Shown here in pieces: positions 52,473 to 63,171 of a stretch of DNA of 64,000 nucleotides. Position numbers and translations under genes: made by a program. A model generated the notes under the pieces. That model worked only from the letters and a program-made list of their open reading frames with translations. It had not been told where the DNA came from and made no database searches. Source of the DNA: Stercorarius parasiticus (lineage: Eukaryota > Chordata > Aves > Charadriiformes > Stercorariidae); the NCBI GenBank assembly GCA_013396915.1, contig VWZL01000463.1, positions 124,001 through 188,000 on the forward strand, written 5' to 3'. Numbering within the stretch: the stretch's first letter is position 1; each line of letters starts with the position of its first letter.

Positions 52473-52884
52473 ACTATTTCTGTCTCCAAATTTTGGGCAT
52501 GGAGTACTACAAGTAGCTTTACTACCTAGAATTTTCTAATATGTTCCTCTGGAGTAATACAATATTCTAATGAATTGCATGCTCTCTGTGTGCGTGTAGT
52601 GAGGTAGTGCTACGCTTTCCATGTTGCTCCCTATCAGTGGCTGCAGGTTAGTGGCAAGTGAGGAGCTTCTCAGGCAATATGCAATTCAAATCAGTACAGT
52701 TGGTGTCAAACTATATTATATTTCAGAATGATTTCACTACACTAAAACTCATTGCCCTTTGTCTTGTTGCTTAAATAAAATGAATAATCTTTACTTGCAT
52801 AAGACCTCTGTGGAAACAGAGAAGTCATGATGTTTGGAATTCTAAAGCAAGATCAAACTAGTTGTTCAAGTACAGAAAAACTAC

Positions 52885-52917
52885 TTTTTTTTTGTTTTGT
52901 TTTTTTTTCTTTTTCCT
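52885..52917. repeat. T-rich tract
   Basis: Runs of T separated by single G and C residues. Low complexity. Confidence 0.85.
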
Positions 52918-53446
52918 AGAGAGACACGAATGACTGAAGAGGGTAGATTTCATTTAAAAAGGAGGCTAGGGAGAAGACTTCCTCACCAGAGTCTGAATTT
53001 CTGGCAAACATGTCATTCTTCTGCTTATTTATCATCTACCCTTCATAAATGTCAAGTGTAATAACAAAAGGTTTTAATAAACCTGTCAGAATTGTTTCAT
53101 GTCAGATTGAGTGAAAAGGTTATGTATAATAATAAAAACAAGACCTAAAACAATACTAAATTCAGCTTCAGGAGGAGTGCTGGTCTGTCTCTTTCTCCTG
53201 AGAACTTAGTGCTTCACTGCTGCATTGGTTAGAAAAATAAATTCTTTTGGTAACATGTATTAAAACCTACATCAGGATCACATACGTGCACACAGTACCT
53301 AGTAGGAAAAGAAGTATTTTAAGCTAGTCATTTCAGTACTGATGACTCAATCTGGGGAACTGATGACAAGTTCCCTTTCTGAGATATGCCAGATAACAAG
53401 AAATATCCTGGCACCTTCGTGCTCTCTGAAATTGGTTTGCTTTTTG

Positions 53447-53463
53447 TTTTTTTTTTTTTTTTT
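53447..53463. repeat. Poly-T run followed by CAG
   Basis: Seventeen T followed at once by CAG. The arrangement mimics a strong 3' splice site for the plus strand. The sequence after it is open for about 44 codons, but no protein similarity is recognised. Confidence 0.85.
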
Positions 53464-56400
53464 CAGAGCCAACAAGGATGAGAATAGTTTTTTGGACCCG
53501 TTTCAGGCAAGTCAAGTACTTGCCTTACTGCTTGACTTTAACTGGATACGTGCAATTTGTTGCTATTTATTAAAAGCAAAGAGTACATCTTATCACTGAG
53601 TGAGCTGCTGTCCTCCTACGCTTCCTCCAATGCATTTAATTCTCTCCTTTCTACCCGCCTGCATAATCGTTCCATTACAATTGCTTGGGAAAGAAGTAAT
53701 TGGTTTCAAATGTTCCGGGTTGACCAATTTATATTTGAATACTCAGTTGGGGACCGCATGTTCTCAATGGAGTGCTTGATGTTGCCTATATTACTGATGG
53801 TTCCCTGAGTGCTCATCTTAAAGCGTTCCTTCTCACCATGCTACTATTTTTGCTTGACCTTGCATAGGCATATTCATAAGAGGATGTTGTTGTTAAGATG
53901 TTCTGAACTGAATGACTGTAATAATGTATACAGACTGCCCAGCTCAGATCAGCCATTAGCTGGTATAATTGCTGCTCTTGTCCATTTTACTGCTATTTAA
54001 TGATTTGTATTATGTTCGTTCCCAGAAGCGCAAGATGAGTGGGCCCCAACGCACTGCACGCTGAATGTGCGTCTCCGCAAGGTCTGTGGAGGCAAGATAC
54101 TTCTATTAACTAAACAGACAAAAGAAACAATAGGTCAAAGGGATGAATGTGGTAGCCATGTATCTGAGACTCCACCATTTGGCAGTGGCGGAGCTGGGAA
54201 TATTCAGCTTATGATTTACGATGGTGAGATTCTTCCATTGGCAGTAGAATTCCTTTACCCTGCTGAGTGGTTGCAGATTATGGGGTGGCTTAGGAGTGTG
54301 TGTGATGTACACGTACCTGCGCCGCACATAGCAATGTGGTCTGTAGAGCCTTTCAGATACGGAGAATTTCTAAGCCTCTCTCATCCTTGAGAAATAAGCT
54401 GCTGCCTGTGCCATCTTGCTGTGCTGTTTTCTCAGATTTCCGTTCGTATTCTCACGCCCCACTCCTCAGAAAAAGAAACGTGTGTGTATTTGGGGCAGCT
54501 GACCCTATTCCACGTGGCAGCGTCCCCCTTGCAGCGGCACATATTAAAGCATACCAAAATGTGAAGTGAAACTCTGAACTCACCAACCTGCAGATGGTGA
54601 CTGCTTTCACGTCAGTAGTTTTGGTCTTCTGTGTCATATACACGTGTTTGATTCCTGTGCTTGTTTGAGAATGATGTAAAGGTGGGGTTTTGTTCCATTG
54701 AAAAGGGAAGAAATGTTTATAAAAAAAAAATAAATCTACTGATTTTTATTAATAAGTTATTCTCTAATTACTAAATAGTTCCAAATGAGCTTTTTTTTTC
54801 CCCAGGGCCCTAGTGGAAAATGAAGCCCAGCAGTCTAACTAGCAGAGACTTATGTATTGTTATCTATTTCTTCCTCTCCTTTCTTTACAGCTGCTTAACA
54901 CGGGCTCTTCATGTTTGATCAAAGAGCCGTGTACAACTCGGGCTACTCTACTTTGCAGTCTAGTGATCAGGAACTGCCTTCTGGGACAACCGAATTCAAA
55001 CATGTCATGCATACCAGTAGTGTGTTGATAACTTCCCAATGTCAGGATTCATGAAATATTTAATAAGCAAAATGGTTTAGGTCAGGAATACACCGACAGT
55101 AACTAGCTACTGCGCTCTAAATTGGAAGAACGATTATGGTACCAATCAAAGGCAACGAACATCTTCATGTAGGCTGCAAATTGTTTTCTGCCCCAAGTCT
55201 CTGCATCTCTACGTTAGATGTCTCTGCATCTAATTTTGGTGTTTTGATTCTTGAGTACAACCCTAGCTGCAACGTTCATTGGATTAAACATTACTGGAGC
55301 TGAAGTTCACAGTTGCTCATTCAGGAACCGTACTAGGCTTTTCCTTCCACTGATGTATCTTGGATTGGTGGTGCAAGCTGTGTGACAGCTTTAATTAGTA
55401 CAAATGCTTCTCATTTGTGAACTCTGATGATGGAGGTCAGTGTAAAATGTCCCATACAGATCCTCCGTAATCTAACTTTCTCCCTAAACCTACGAAATTA
55501 AATGGAACTTTGTTGCATAGTAGCTACCTTGCCCTCTGGTTAAGAGACAAGTATGCATGTGAGTCTATCTGCAAATGAGAAAGAAAGATCAATTTTTTAA
55601 TATCCAAAATATAGCTGACAGGTTAAACTGTGAGGTGTAAAACTTGAGTAGAAGGTTGAAATCTGGCTCTGGAACAGATGCAGCACAGCAACAAAGTAAG
55701 AGCCTTTAATAATGACACGGGTTTGAAATGAAAGGATTAGTTTGTTCTGCAACAAAAGCTAAGGGAAAGAAGTAACATGAAGCAAAAGAAAATAATTTGA
55801 GGTTGGGGGAGCCCTAAAGCTGTTTTGAGAAGTGGGGTTCTGAAGTTCAGCAAGGGCAGTAAAGATTCAGGTGGTAGCTCGAATACCGTGAACTTATATT
55901 GAGGGATAGAGAGCTGATTCTGTACTGTTTACTTATATTGCCTTCATTTTCTTGACGTACCTAATGAAAGACAGGCATGAAAAAGGAGAAGTATGAAAAT
56001 AAAACAAAAATAATAAGGGAAATAATGGGGAATAAATGAAGAATGTTTCAGGAATTCTTTTGCTCCCCTTGTTTATTGCTGAATACTTAAGGGTTCCCAT
56101 GACAGCTCAAGGATTTAGATTCCTGACACAAACTGTAAATGTTTTACTTCCTTAAGTGACAATGTTAAAGGAGTTTTACCTGGGGCTTTGTCTCTTTTGC
56201 TCGGGGTATGTTGGCTACTGTTGGCATTACTTAGGGAATGGGCAAAGATTTTTCTTTCTTGACGAAGATTATGCTGGGACTGTTCTCACTGTCATTTAAT
56301 TCATGATGAGGGACTCCTTGGATTTTAACCTGGTCAAGATGTATTATACAGCTGTCACTCAGCGCAGTTCTGGTGCCTCTTTACAAGGCAGAGTCGCAGC

Positions 56401-59084
56401 AGAAGCATGCAGGCAGCCATTGTTTTGTAGTCTCTCAGATTTTGAATTTTGCAGAGTTTTTCAGTGATTTATGCTCAGACATTTTTCATCTGGGAACTCT
56501 TGAGAATTGTTTTAGCACCATTACACCTCTCTGATTCATTTTTCTCTGGGAAGTCATTTCTGCAAGGCCAAATTGCTGGGCAGAGACATATTAGGAGAAA
56601 GGTGGGGGGGTGAGTGATGAAAGAAATAGTAACATTTGTTTCCTGATATTTCCTATGCTTTAACTGTAATTCTTAATGGTAGACCAATTTCAAATTCTGG
56701 TGTTTTCTAATTCTCTATGGGATGAGGGATCCCCTTGTAAAAATAATCAAGTATGTGGTATCTTTATTGTGTGTTATTTAATTTTTCTCACGTGCTCTAG
56801 GACTTCAATGAACTGTGGTTTTAAGTTTTTCAGTTGGGTTTATGTCTATGTACTACATTAGAACACAACAGACAAGCTGTGTTTGTGCGCCAAAAGAATA
56901 CTTGGTGGTTTAGACACAAGACAGGAATTTTATTGTGGAAATTTGTTTTCCAGGCTGCATGTCCAGAAAAGAATTTGCTAGAGTGAGAAGGTGCCATATC
57001 TCTACTCCATTTGTAGCCTGACCAAAAATTATTAAATATGCAGGGCCCTATTGTGTATTGAACTCATCTTGATGGAGAAAGTGCTCAAAGAAGAAATAGA
57101 CTTATATAATGTAATTATTTCTGTTTGACCCCGGTGTTCCGAAGATCACTGGCTTCATCCTTGTTTAATTTAGTTGTGGCAAAAAGAGATCGCATAGACC
57201 TGATTCCCATTTTTATCGAGGCTATTATTCTGATAGAGAATCCTACTGACTTTTTGTAATGCTGAAATGGAATAAAGGAGTCTCAGTAGAAATGAATGTT
57301 ATATCTTTGGCAATGTATGTTTCTGCTATACGTTGCAAGGAAGGTATATGTATTTTTTAGAGTTCCTTTTATTAGCAATAAAGCTTATACACAAGCAGTA
57401 GTTGAGTGGAAAACGGGAGGCATGGATATTAGACACAACTTAATACTCATTGTGAACACTTGAGGTGCAACAATCTTTCGTTGGCTTTTTTATGACTTGA
57501 AATTAATCTTTTGTCATTACAAGTACTGGCAACTTGTATGCAGTAAAAGCTAATGATTCCTGAATATTAAAATATAGGTTATAAATAGGAGATTTTCTTG
57601 CTGTGGTTTAAATTCTAGCCCATGCCCGACTCATTATTGACCTGGAGAGTGACACTGTTGTTAGGTAATTGGCACGCCTTCGATATTTTGTCTTGGTGCC
57701 AGTTCTCTTGAAAATGTGGGTGCCCAATCAGGTCCTTGAATAGAATAGAATAGAAAATCTACTGAATATTTAAAAAAATCTGGTTTTATCATTAACAGAA
57801 ATGGTATAGTTAAAACACGCTTTTAAAATTCTAATAAATCTTTAGTCTCTTACCTTCTTTTGACCTCCTAGGAAAACTGATCAAGGGATTCTATAGTGAT
57901 ACCATTGCAGCTGATAATTTAAGAGAATGTCTTTATTTTCTGTGGAGCCTACTACTGACAATATTCAGAACGGATGGCCCTGTGGTTCAGATCAATAGAT
58001 ATTTTCTTTTAGTGCTGATTTAGCTTTGACTGGAAAGGAAAGCAATTAAGTCAGGCGTGGTGAATTTGTAAGTGTGCATATATGTATTCGTGGAGATGGC
58101 AGTTAGATGACCCACTTTTCATGATTGTATTGAAACAGTAACGTTTCAAGTAAATATCAAATGCCATCCAAACAGTTACCATAGTAATGATAAAAGAAAT
58201 TTAATTTCAGTCAATCAAATGAATATTCAGTTGATCCAGTTAACTTCCACAAAGGTATTGTACGTTCATTTCATACCAGTATTTGATGATATTCAAGCAC
58301 AGATTTTTTCTACAGTTGGCCAAACATTTTTTCCTTCTTTAAAGCATGTTTTTGCGAGAATGCCATTGTTGAACATTGGCCAATTGTGCTGTTACTTCAA
58401 GACAGTGTTCAATATTTATTAGTTTTCTCTATCTTTATGAAGACAGATATCCAAGTCAGTGGGAAGAGAATTCTCTAAGAATCCTGCTTAGGGAAGAGTT
58501 ATAGCCTGACCTCATTTCTTTGGCGGAAAGCAAGGGCACTGGACTCAATTTGCAGTTGAGCATCTCTTGTTTTCTAATGTTTGAGAATACTGTCATGGAC
58601 AAATTCTCATTGATTTGTTCAAGACTTCCCTGGAAATTTCCTGTATAATCTTGGTTAGGCTTCTATTCTTAAGCTTGCATATTCATCTTCCTTGTGAAAT
58701 GTATAGTTCGCGCATGTTTTATGGATTTAAATATCCTCTGTTAAGGGTAAAGACAGTGCCTGCAAGCATAATGTGTTAGAGATGGGAAGAAGATGGATCT
58801 GCCATCTACAGAGTTTTTTCTCTCCCTGCCCACCCAAATCTTTCCTGGCCGTTATTACAGGATGATAATGAACAAAGTATTTGGCCAGTAATTGTGTTAT
58901 TCCACAGTGCTGCTGTCTTAACAGTGATATATCTGCTTTTTTTCTCCTGACTTATTTAAAGATCTTAAGCATCCAAAATTGTTAACCCAACCAGCATCTA
59001 TTACCGAAGCTTCACAGAAAACTGACTGAAATGGAGTGGCTGTGTTTATGTGTTTGGATGTATGTTTCTTTCAGAAGAGAAAAA

Positions 59085-59100
59085 CAAAAAAAAAAAAANA
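59085..59100. repeat. Poly-A tract containing an assembly N
   Basis: A long A run with a single N at 59099, followed by A and then CCCC. As at 18048, the N marks uncertain homopolymer length or a placeholder gap. Confidence 0.85.
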
Positions 59101-60023
59101 CCCCAAAGGGTGGTCCTTCCAGTATAGTTTTAAACACAATTTGTCGAAACCCCTGGTGCTCGTTTGTACTGGTTGCTCTTCTCTGTTGTCTTGACTATTC
59201 TGGTCTATGTAAAAGGATGAACTTAGAACTTAAAATAAGATGCAAGTCTAATGTCAGCCAGTGTCCAGTAGTCATTAGACTGTTCATAAAGCTCTTTTGC
59301 AACAAAGAATAATGTATACATTTTTAAGGGCAAAGGGGTTGTATTTGTGGAATTGAAGCAGTTGGCTACAAAGATTGCAATTTTAGCCTAAAGTCAAGGT
59401 CTTGCTCTTGTTTTTTCCAGGTTCTGAAGAAAAGTTGAGTAGTTCAGTTATGTAAATTATCACGGAGTCTTAGCTTGCATTTACAGTAAGCTAGTAGAAA
59501 ATAGGAATAAGAATGGGATTTGATTCAGTTTTGGGGTTGGTTTTTTCTGTTGTTGTTGTCTGGTTTTTAATAGAAAAGTTTACGGAGCTTTACAGCAAGA
59601 AGCTGTGTTATACTGAAACCCATTTGGCAGCACTTCAGTTTCCTTTTAGGTACTTCCAGATGCCTAAAAGGGCCAAGTGTATCATGGTACAGCACCAGTC
59701 CTGTAATGGTCTCATATGATGATGAATCCATGCCCGTAAAGTTGATGATTACATTCCCTCTGAATTACTTCAGTTCTTAACGTTGCTTATGCGTATAAGC
59801 AATGAGCAATTATCGAGTAGCCCTGTCTAGCCTGAAAGACCAGATATGTAGGTTTTAATGAAATATAAAGAAAAATAATTCATGAACTCCATCAGACTGC
59901 AGGATCTTTCCTTGAGAAGTGACAGCTAGAATGCAGGATCACTTAGAGGGATGCCCTTGAAGACACAACTAGAGATAAAGAGGTGCTGTTAACTGGGGAA
60001 AGTAGCAAGTTCTTTTTTTTCTT

Positions 60024-60034
60024 CCCCCCCCCCC
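60024..60034. repeat. Poly-C run
   Basis: Eleven C after a T-rich stretch, directly left of a 93-base sequence that recurs after an N. Homopolymers of this kind often stop short-read contigs. Confidence 0.85.
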
Positions 60035-60219
60035 AACTTTGAGGTGCCCGGGTGTTGAGCAAGGCACAGGCTTGCTGAAGTATCACGATGTGTCACTATA
60101 CTCCTTTAAAAATAGTGCGTTTTGTNCCAACTTTGAGGTGCCCGGGTGTTGAGCAAGGCACAGGCTTGCTGAAGTATCACTATGTGTCACTATACTCCTT
60201 TAAAAATAGTGCGTTTTGT
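60033..60219. repeat. 93-base duplicate flanking an N: probable assembly artefact
   Basis: Bases 60033-60125 and 60127-60219 are the same 93-base sequence with one difference (G at 60087, T at 60181). A single N at 60126 joins them. The left copy begins inside a poly-C run. Two overlapping contig ends placed side by side and not merged would give this pattern. The one mismatch, from heterozygosity or a read error, would explain why they were not merged. A true tandem duplication with one base unresolved at the junction is possible but less likely. Confidence 0.9.
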
Positions 60220-62640
60220 TAATGGTTGCTGCTAATGATAAATATTTATTTCCACTTTAAAAAGGAACGCCGTTGCCGCTGTCTTCAGAATGTCCTTGAG
60301 TACATTTTTAGTGTCACTTTAATCAAATGTCATTTTAACTCTAGTCCTATTCTGCAAATCTCTAGTGAAATTCTATTAATTTTCAATTAAACTTCAAGTA
60401 AACCAATTAGCATTTTCATTTCTATAGAGCAACAAAGGCAGAATCTGTAATGAGTCTATCCAGTTGTTCACAGAGGAATAAATGGTCTGGATAGATTTCT
60501 CCAGCGTATCTTTCTGTGAAACTTTGTCAAGTATATTACCTTTATCATTTCCTCCTCTGCTTTAGGCTCCAAATTGGATTTCTTGTGGTATACAGAACTC
60601 TATTCAGCCACTTCTTTCCCTAAGCTGTATTCCAGTATTCTTTCTGTCTTCATTGCAAATCTTTAATATTGCACTAATGCCTTTTACCAAAGTCAAAATG
60701 GTGTCTAGCTGAGGCAGGCACTGTAAAACCCTTCTTGTCCTGAACAACTTCAGGACCTCAGTTTGATAGAGGGCAGCAGAAGGAATTTTACCTTTTCATT
60801 CTAAATACGTGAATGGAAGTGTCTGAATTATCACAGCTGGAAAGAGACTTAGACCCAGATCGCTTCTGTCTCCATCCAGTATTTCATCCTCTCTTCCACT
60901 TTCTCTTATTGCTCCCTCCTCTTCACAGCCAGACGTGTTCCCTGCCCTGAAGAGCTTCATTATAAAGAATATATAGTCCCTGAGAGGGAATCCTGGAGTT
61001 CTTCCAGGGTGGGTACGGTATCATAAACTTTCATCATTACTTCAAGCCTGCAGCTGTCCCTAGTGGTCTGCCTCTCCTTTAATGTTGTGCTAATCTAATT
61101 GCTGGGTGCCGCAGTCCCCTACCCTTGCTTGTGCCAGCTCCAGTGCTTCTCTGACCCTGTGTAGAGCTGTCGTAGGTCAATAAGCTTAGCAGAAAGCTAA
61201 TTACTTTTTTTGGTTGGGTTAGTTTTGTGCCAGGTTAGCTGTATGAAATAGATCCACTTAAGCTGCTGTGGATCTGCAGCTCAAATCAGCATTGTAGCCA
61301 AGCTGTAGTTATGCTCATCTCTTCCAATATCCTTTAAACTCGAAAGTGTGAGAGAGACTCACCCTGGCTAAGTTTAATACCGAACATAAACACTCGAGTT
61401 GGGAAGCTGGTCTGCTGAGGTTCCATCGGTAGTTGAGAGAGGACTGGGCTCTCCGAGGGATAATTAGAGCACCTCAGGTAGCACCTACTGTGAAATCCTA
61501 ATGACAGAGCTAGCCTCACTGAGTGAAGAGGATATCCAGGGAGCCCAGCCACCTAATTCAAATAATGAAAGTTATATCTGCTTACAGCAAAGAGATGTAG
61601 CTCAACCAAATATAAACTGGACAGCCCTGGGTTTGCAGAAGCATGAGCAGCCCTGACCACTAGCCATGACCACGAAAGAGGAGCCCATCTCTCACATAGC
61701 AGGTAGTAGTTAAAGCTAGTGATATGCCAAACACATTAATTTCTGCCCTTGTCTTCAAGGATGCTTTATTTTTTAAAGGAAAGGGATCAAAGGTTGTGCT
61801 TTTAACCAAAATCAGCTTCAATCTCTGTTAAATCTCCCCTTTGGTGATGTCTTGTTTCCTCCTGCCTTCCTGCTGCAGCCACAGCACTGCCCCAGAGGAC
61901 CCTTCAAGCACAAGACCCTGCTCCTTTTCAGGAGCCCACTCACAGAGCTGGTTTTTGGTTTGGTTTTTTTTGTTGTTGTTTTTTTAATCCCCCTTGCTGA
62001 CTCTGCAGGAATAACACTTTCCATGCTGTCATCCTCTTTGCCAGACCATAGCGCCTGCTGGTTGCCCTCCCCTCAGAGAGCCAATATTGGCTTGTAAACA
62101 CCTTCCTCTGTTGCTTTTGTATTATTTTCCTGGTAATATGAACAAAGCGGGTTTCCTCAGCTGTCAGAAAACTGTGAGTACACAACATAGGCTTTAGTAA
62201 TAAAGCTGTTATCTCCAGCAGAAGCTGACACAGAACATGTTTGCCTCAGTAATTTGGATGCTTCAAGGCGGTATGCAGTGTTCAGAAGCAGCTGTGTCTC
62301 AAGACAAATCCCTAATTAAGGATCCCCTGACTGTTTTCCGAAAGCATTCATGAGTTGGGAAGGGGAGAAGAAATAATGTTGGGTATGTTTTGACAAGCTT
62401 TACAAGTACACGGCGAGAGCGCCTCTGCTGTATATCTTGCTTTGGCGTGTCAGACCACCTGCAGTGAGACTTTTGCATCCACTGCTAGATGTAATGCCTG
62501 ACAGCGTGTGTATCTAATGTGTGAATGAGGCTTGTTCACCTAAAGAGGGGATAAAGGGTTAAGTTACCACACTAAAAATTGGGAAGCCTTGCAGCTGGAG
62601 CTGGTTGTAGTGCTTGTGAAAGGAGCTCCCACAGCAGCTG
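60220..62640. other. Unique non-coding DNA upstream of the promoter-like region
   Basis: AT-leaning sequence grading to higher GC after about 61.8 kb. No exon or known repeat is recognised. A T-rich stretch with GTTGTTGTT lies near 61955-61986. Distal regulatory sequence of the gene starting at 63.1 kb could lie here, but nothing specific can be shown. Confidence 0.5.
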
Positions 62641-62951
62641 GGTGGGAGGCAGGCTGCTTCCCTGTGGTAAAGGCTAGTGGCTGAGGCAGCTCTCACTTCG
62701 GCTGTCTGGTTTGTATTTGGTGAGGCTAAATCTCTTTACTGTGAGGAGTCGCTGCTTTCTGCTCTTGCTCTGGCTGCGGGAGCTGAGGAGCCGCTGCGAG
62801 GCTTTTACCGGGTGTTGCTCCGACCTCGGCGGGACAGTTGGTGGCAGCACCTGAACAGGAGAGAGGAAACCTGCAAACGGTATTTCCTGAAGCCCGAGGC
62901 CAGAGCATTGGATTTCGGTAGCCTGTACGGGGTGGGATTTAGCGGGGCTTT

Positions 62952-62976
62952 GGGTAGGGGAGGGGGGCTGCCGGGG
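62952..62976 (+). promoter_or_regulatory. G-quadruplex motif
   Basis: Four G runs of at least three (GGG, GGGG, GGGGGG, GGGG) are separated by loops of 2, 1 and 5 bases. This meets the standard G3+N1-7 pattern on the plus strand, within the promoter/5' UTR region. Folding in the cell is inference. Confidence 0.6.
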
Positions 62977-63024
62977 TGGCCTGGGTGGGAGGCCTGGGCC
63001 GGTCGCAGGCGGCCCAGCAGGAGA

Positions 63025-63036
63025 CAAAATGGCGCC
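63025..63036 (+). promoter_or_regulatory. YY1-type element (AAAATGGCGCC)
   Basis: The word CAAAATGGCGCC fits the YY1 core AANATGGCGNC in the sense orientation usually found just downstream of transcription starts in TATA-less genes. The ATG inside it also opens the first short upstream ORF. Confidence 0.55.
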
Positions 63037-63052
63037 CCAGGCTGAGGCCTGA
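63029..63052 (+). CDS. Upstream ORF 1 (7 codons plus stop)
   Basis: The ATG within the YY1-type element opens a seven-residue frame (MAPQAEA) closed by TGA at 63050-63052. A purine at -3 and G at +4 give it a good start context. If it is within the 5' UTR it would capture some scanning ribosomes. It is too short to be a product of interest in itself, and its relevance depends on where transcription starts. Confidence 0.4.
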   Translation: MAPQAEA

Positions 63053-63075
63053 GGCTTCGGCTACCGGCAGAGCGC

Positions 63076-63102
63076 ATGGCGGCTCGGCTAAAGGAGGTTT
63101 GA
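63076..63102 (+). CDS. Upstream ORF 2 (8 codons plus stop)
   Basis: An ATG followed by GCGGCTCGG encodes MAARLKEV and ends with TGA at 63100-63102, just three bases before the probable main ATG at 63106. Such close spacing leaves little room for reinitiation, so the uORF could dampen translation of the main frame. The start context has G at -3 and G at +4, which is good. Alternatively the transcript starts downstream of it. Confidence 0.4.
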   Translation: MAARLKEV

Positions 63103-63105
63103 GAC

Positions 63106-63171
63106 ATGGCAGGGGACACACGAGGTGACGCTGGAGGAGAGGAGGAGGAGGCAGAAGTGGAGGCAGCAAGG
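63106..63171 (+). CDS. Probable first coding exon of an unidentified gene (22 codons)
   Basis: The ATG at 63106 (context GAGACATGGC: A at -3 on counting back from the ATG, G at +4) opens a 22-codon frame that is strongly acidic, MAGDTRGDAGG followed by EEEEAEVEAAR. The frame would stop three codons later, but before that the sequence AGG/GTGAGG gives a good 5' splice site after 63171. The exon therefore ends in phase 0. Position at the downstream edge of the CpG-rich region supports a first exon. Low-complexity acidic N-termini are common in nuclear and cytosolic regulatory proteins and do not identify a family. I do not recognise the gene. The rest of it lies beyond the window, apart possibly from a tiny exon near 63638. 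The start choice is the first ATG after the two short uORFs that is not closed at once. Confidence 0.5.

Larger units (their letters stand above)
47048..60023. other. Long gene-free interval (about 13 kb)
   Basis: AT-rich unique sequence with frequent stops. Visible items are poly-A at 49168-49184, poly-T at 52454-52472 and 53447-53463, a T-rich tract at 52885-52917, a short (TAGAA)n run near 57740-57755, poly-A with N at 59085-59100, and a 20-base inverted repeat at 59783-59802. A possible 40-base exon after the 53.45 kb T run is noted as a weak finding. No confident exon, RNA gene or young transposon is recognised. Confidence 0.5.

Noticed and set aside
52640..52820. Possible second ancient LINE trace (CATTGCCCTTTGTCTTG)
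   Set aside because: Only one short word fits, with no supporting order of other CR1 blocks.
62677..63045. 122-codon plus-strand frame through the CpG-rich region
   Set aside because: GC-rich DNA has few stops, and the predicted residues are G/R/W/P-rich as expected of translated 5' UTR. The better start at 63106 with a donor 66 bases on explains the region.
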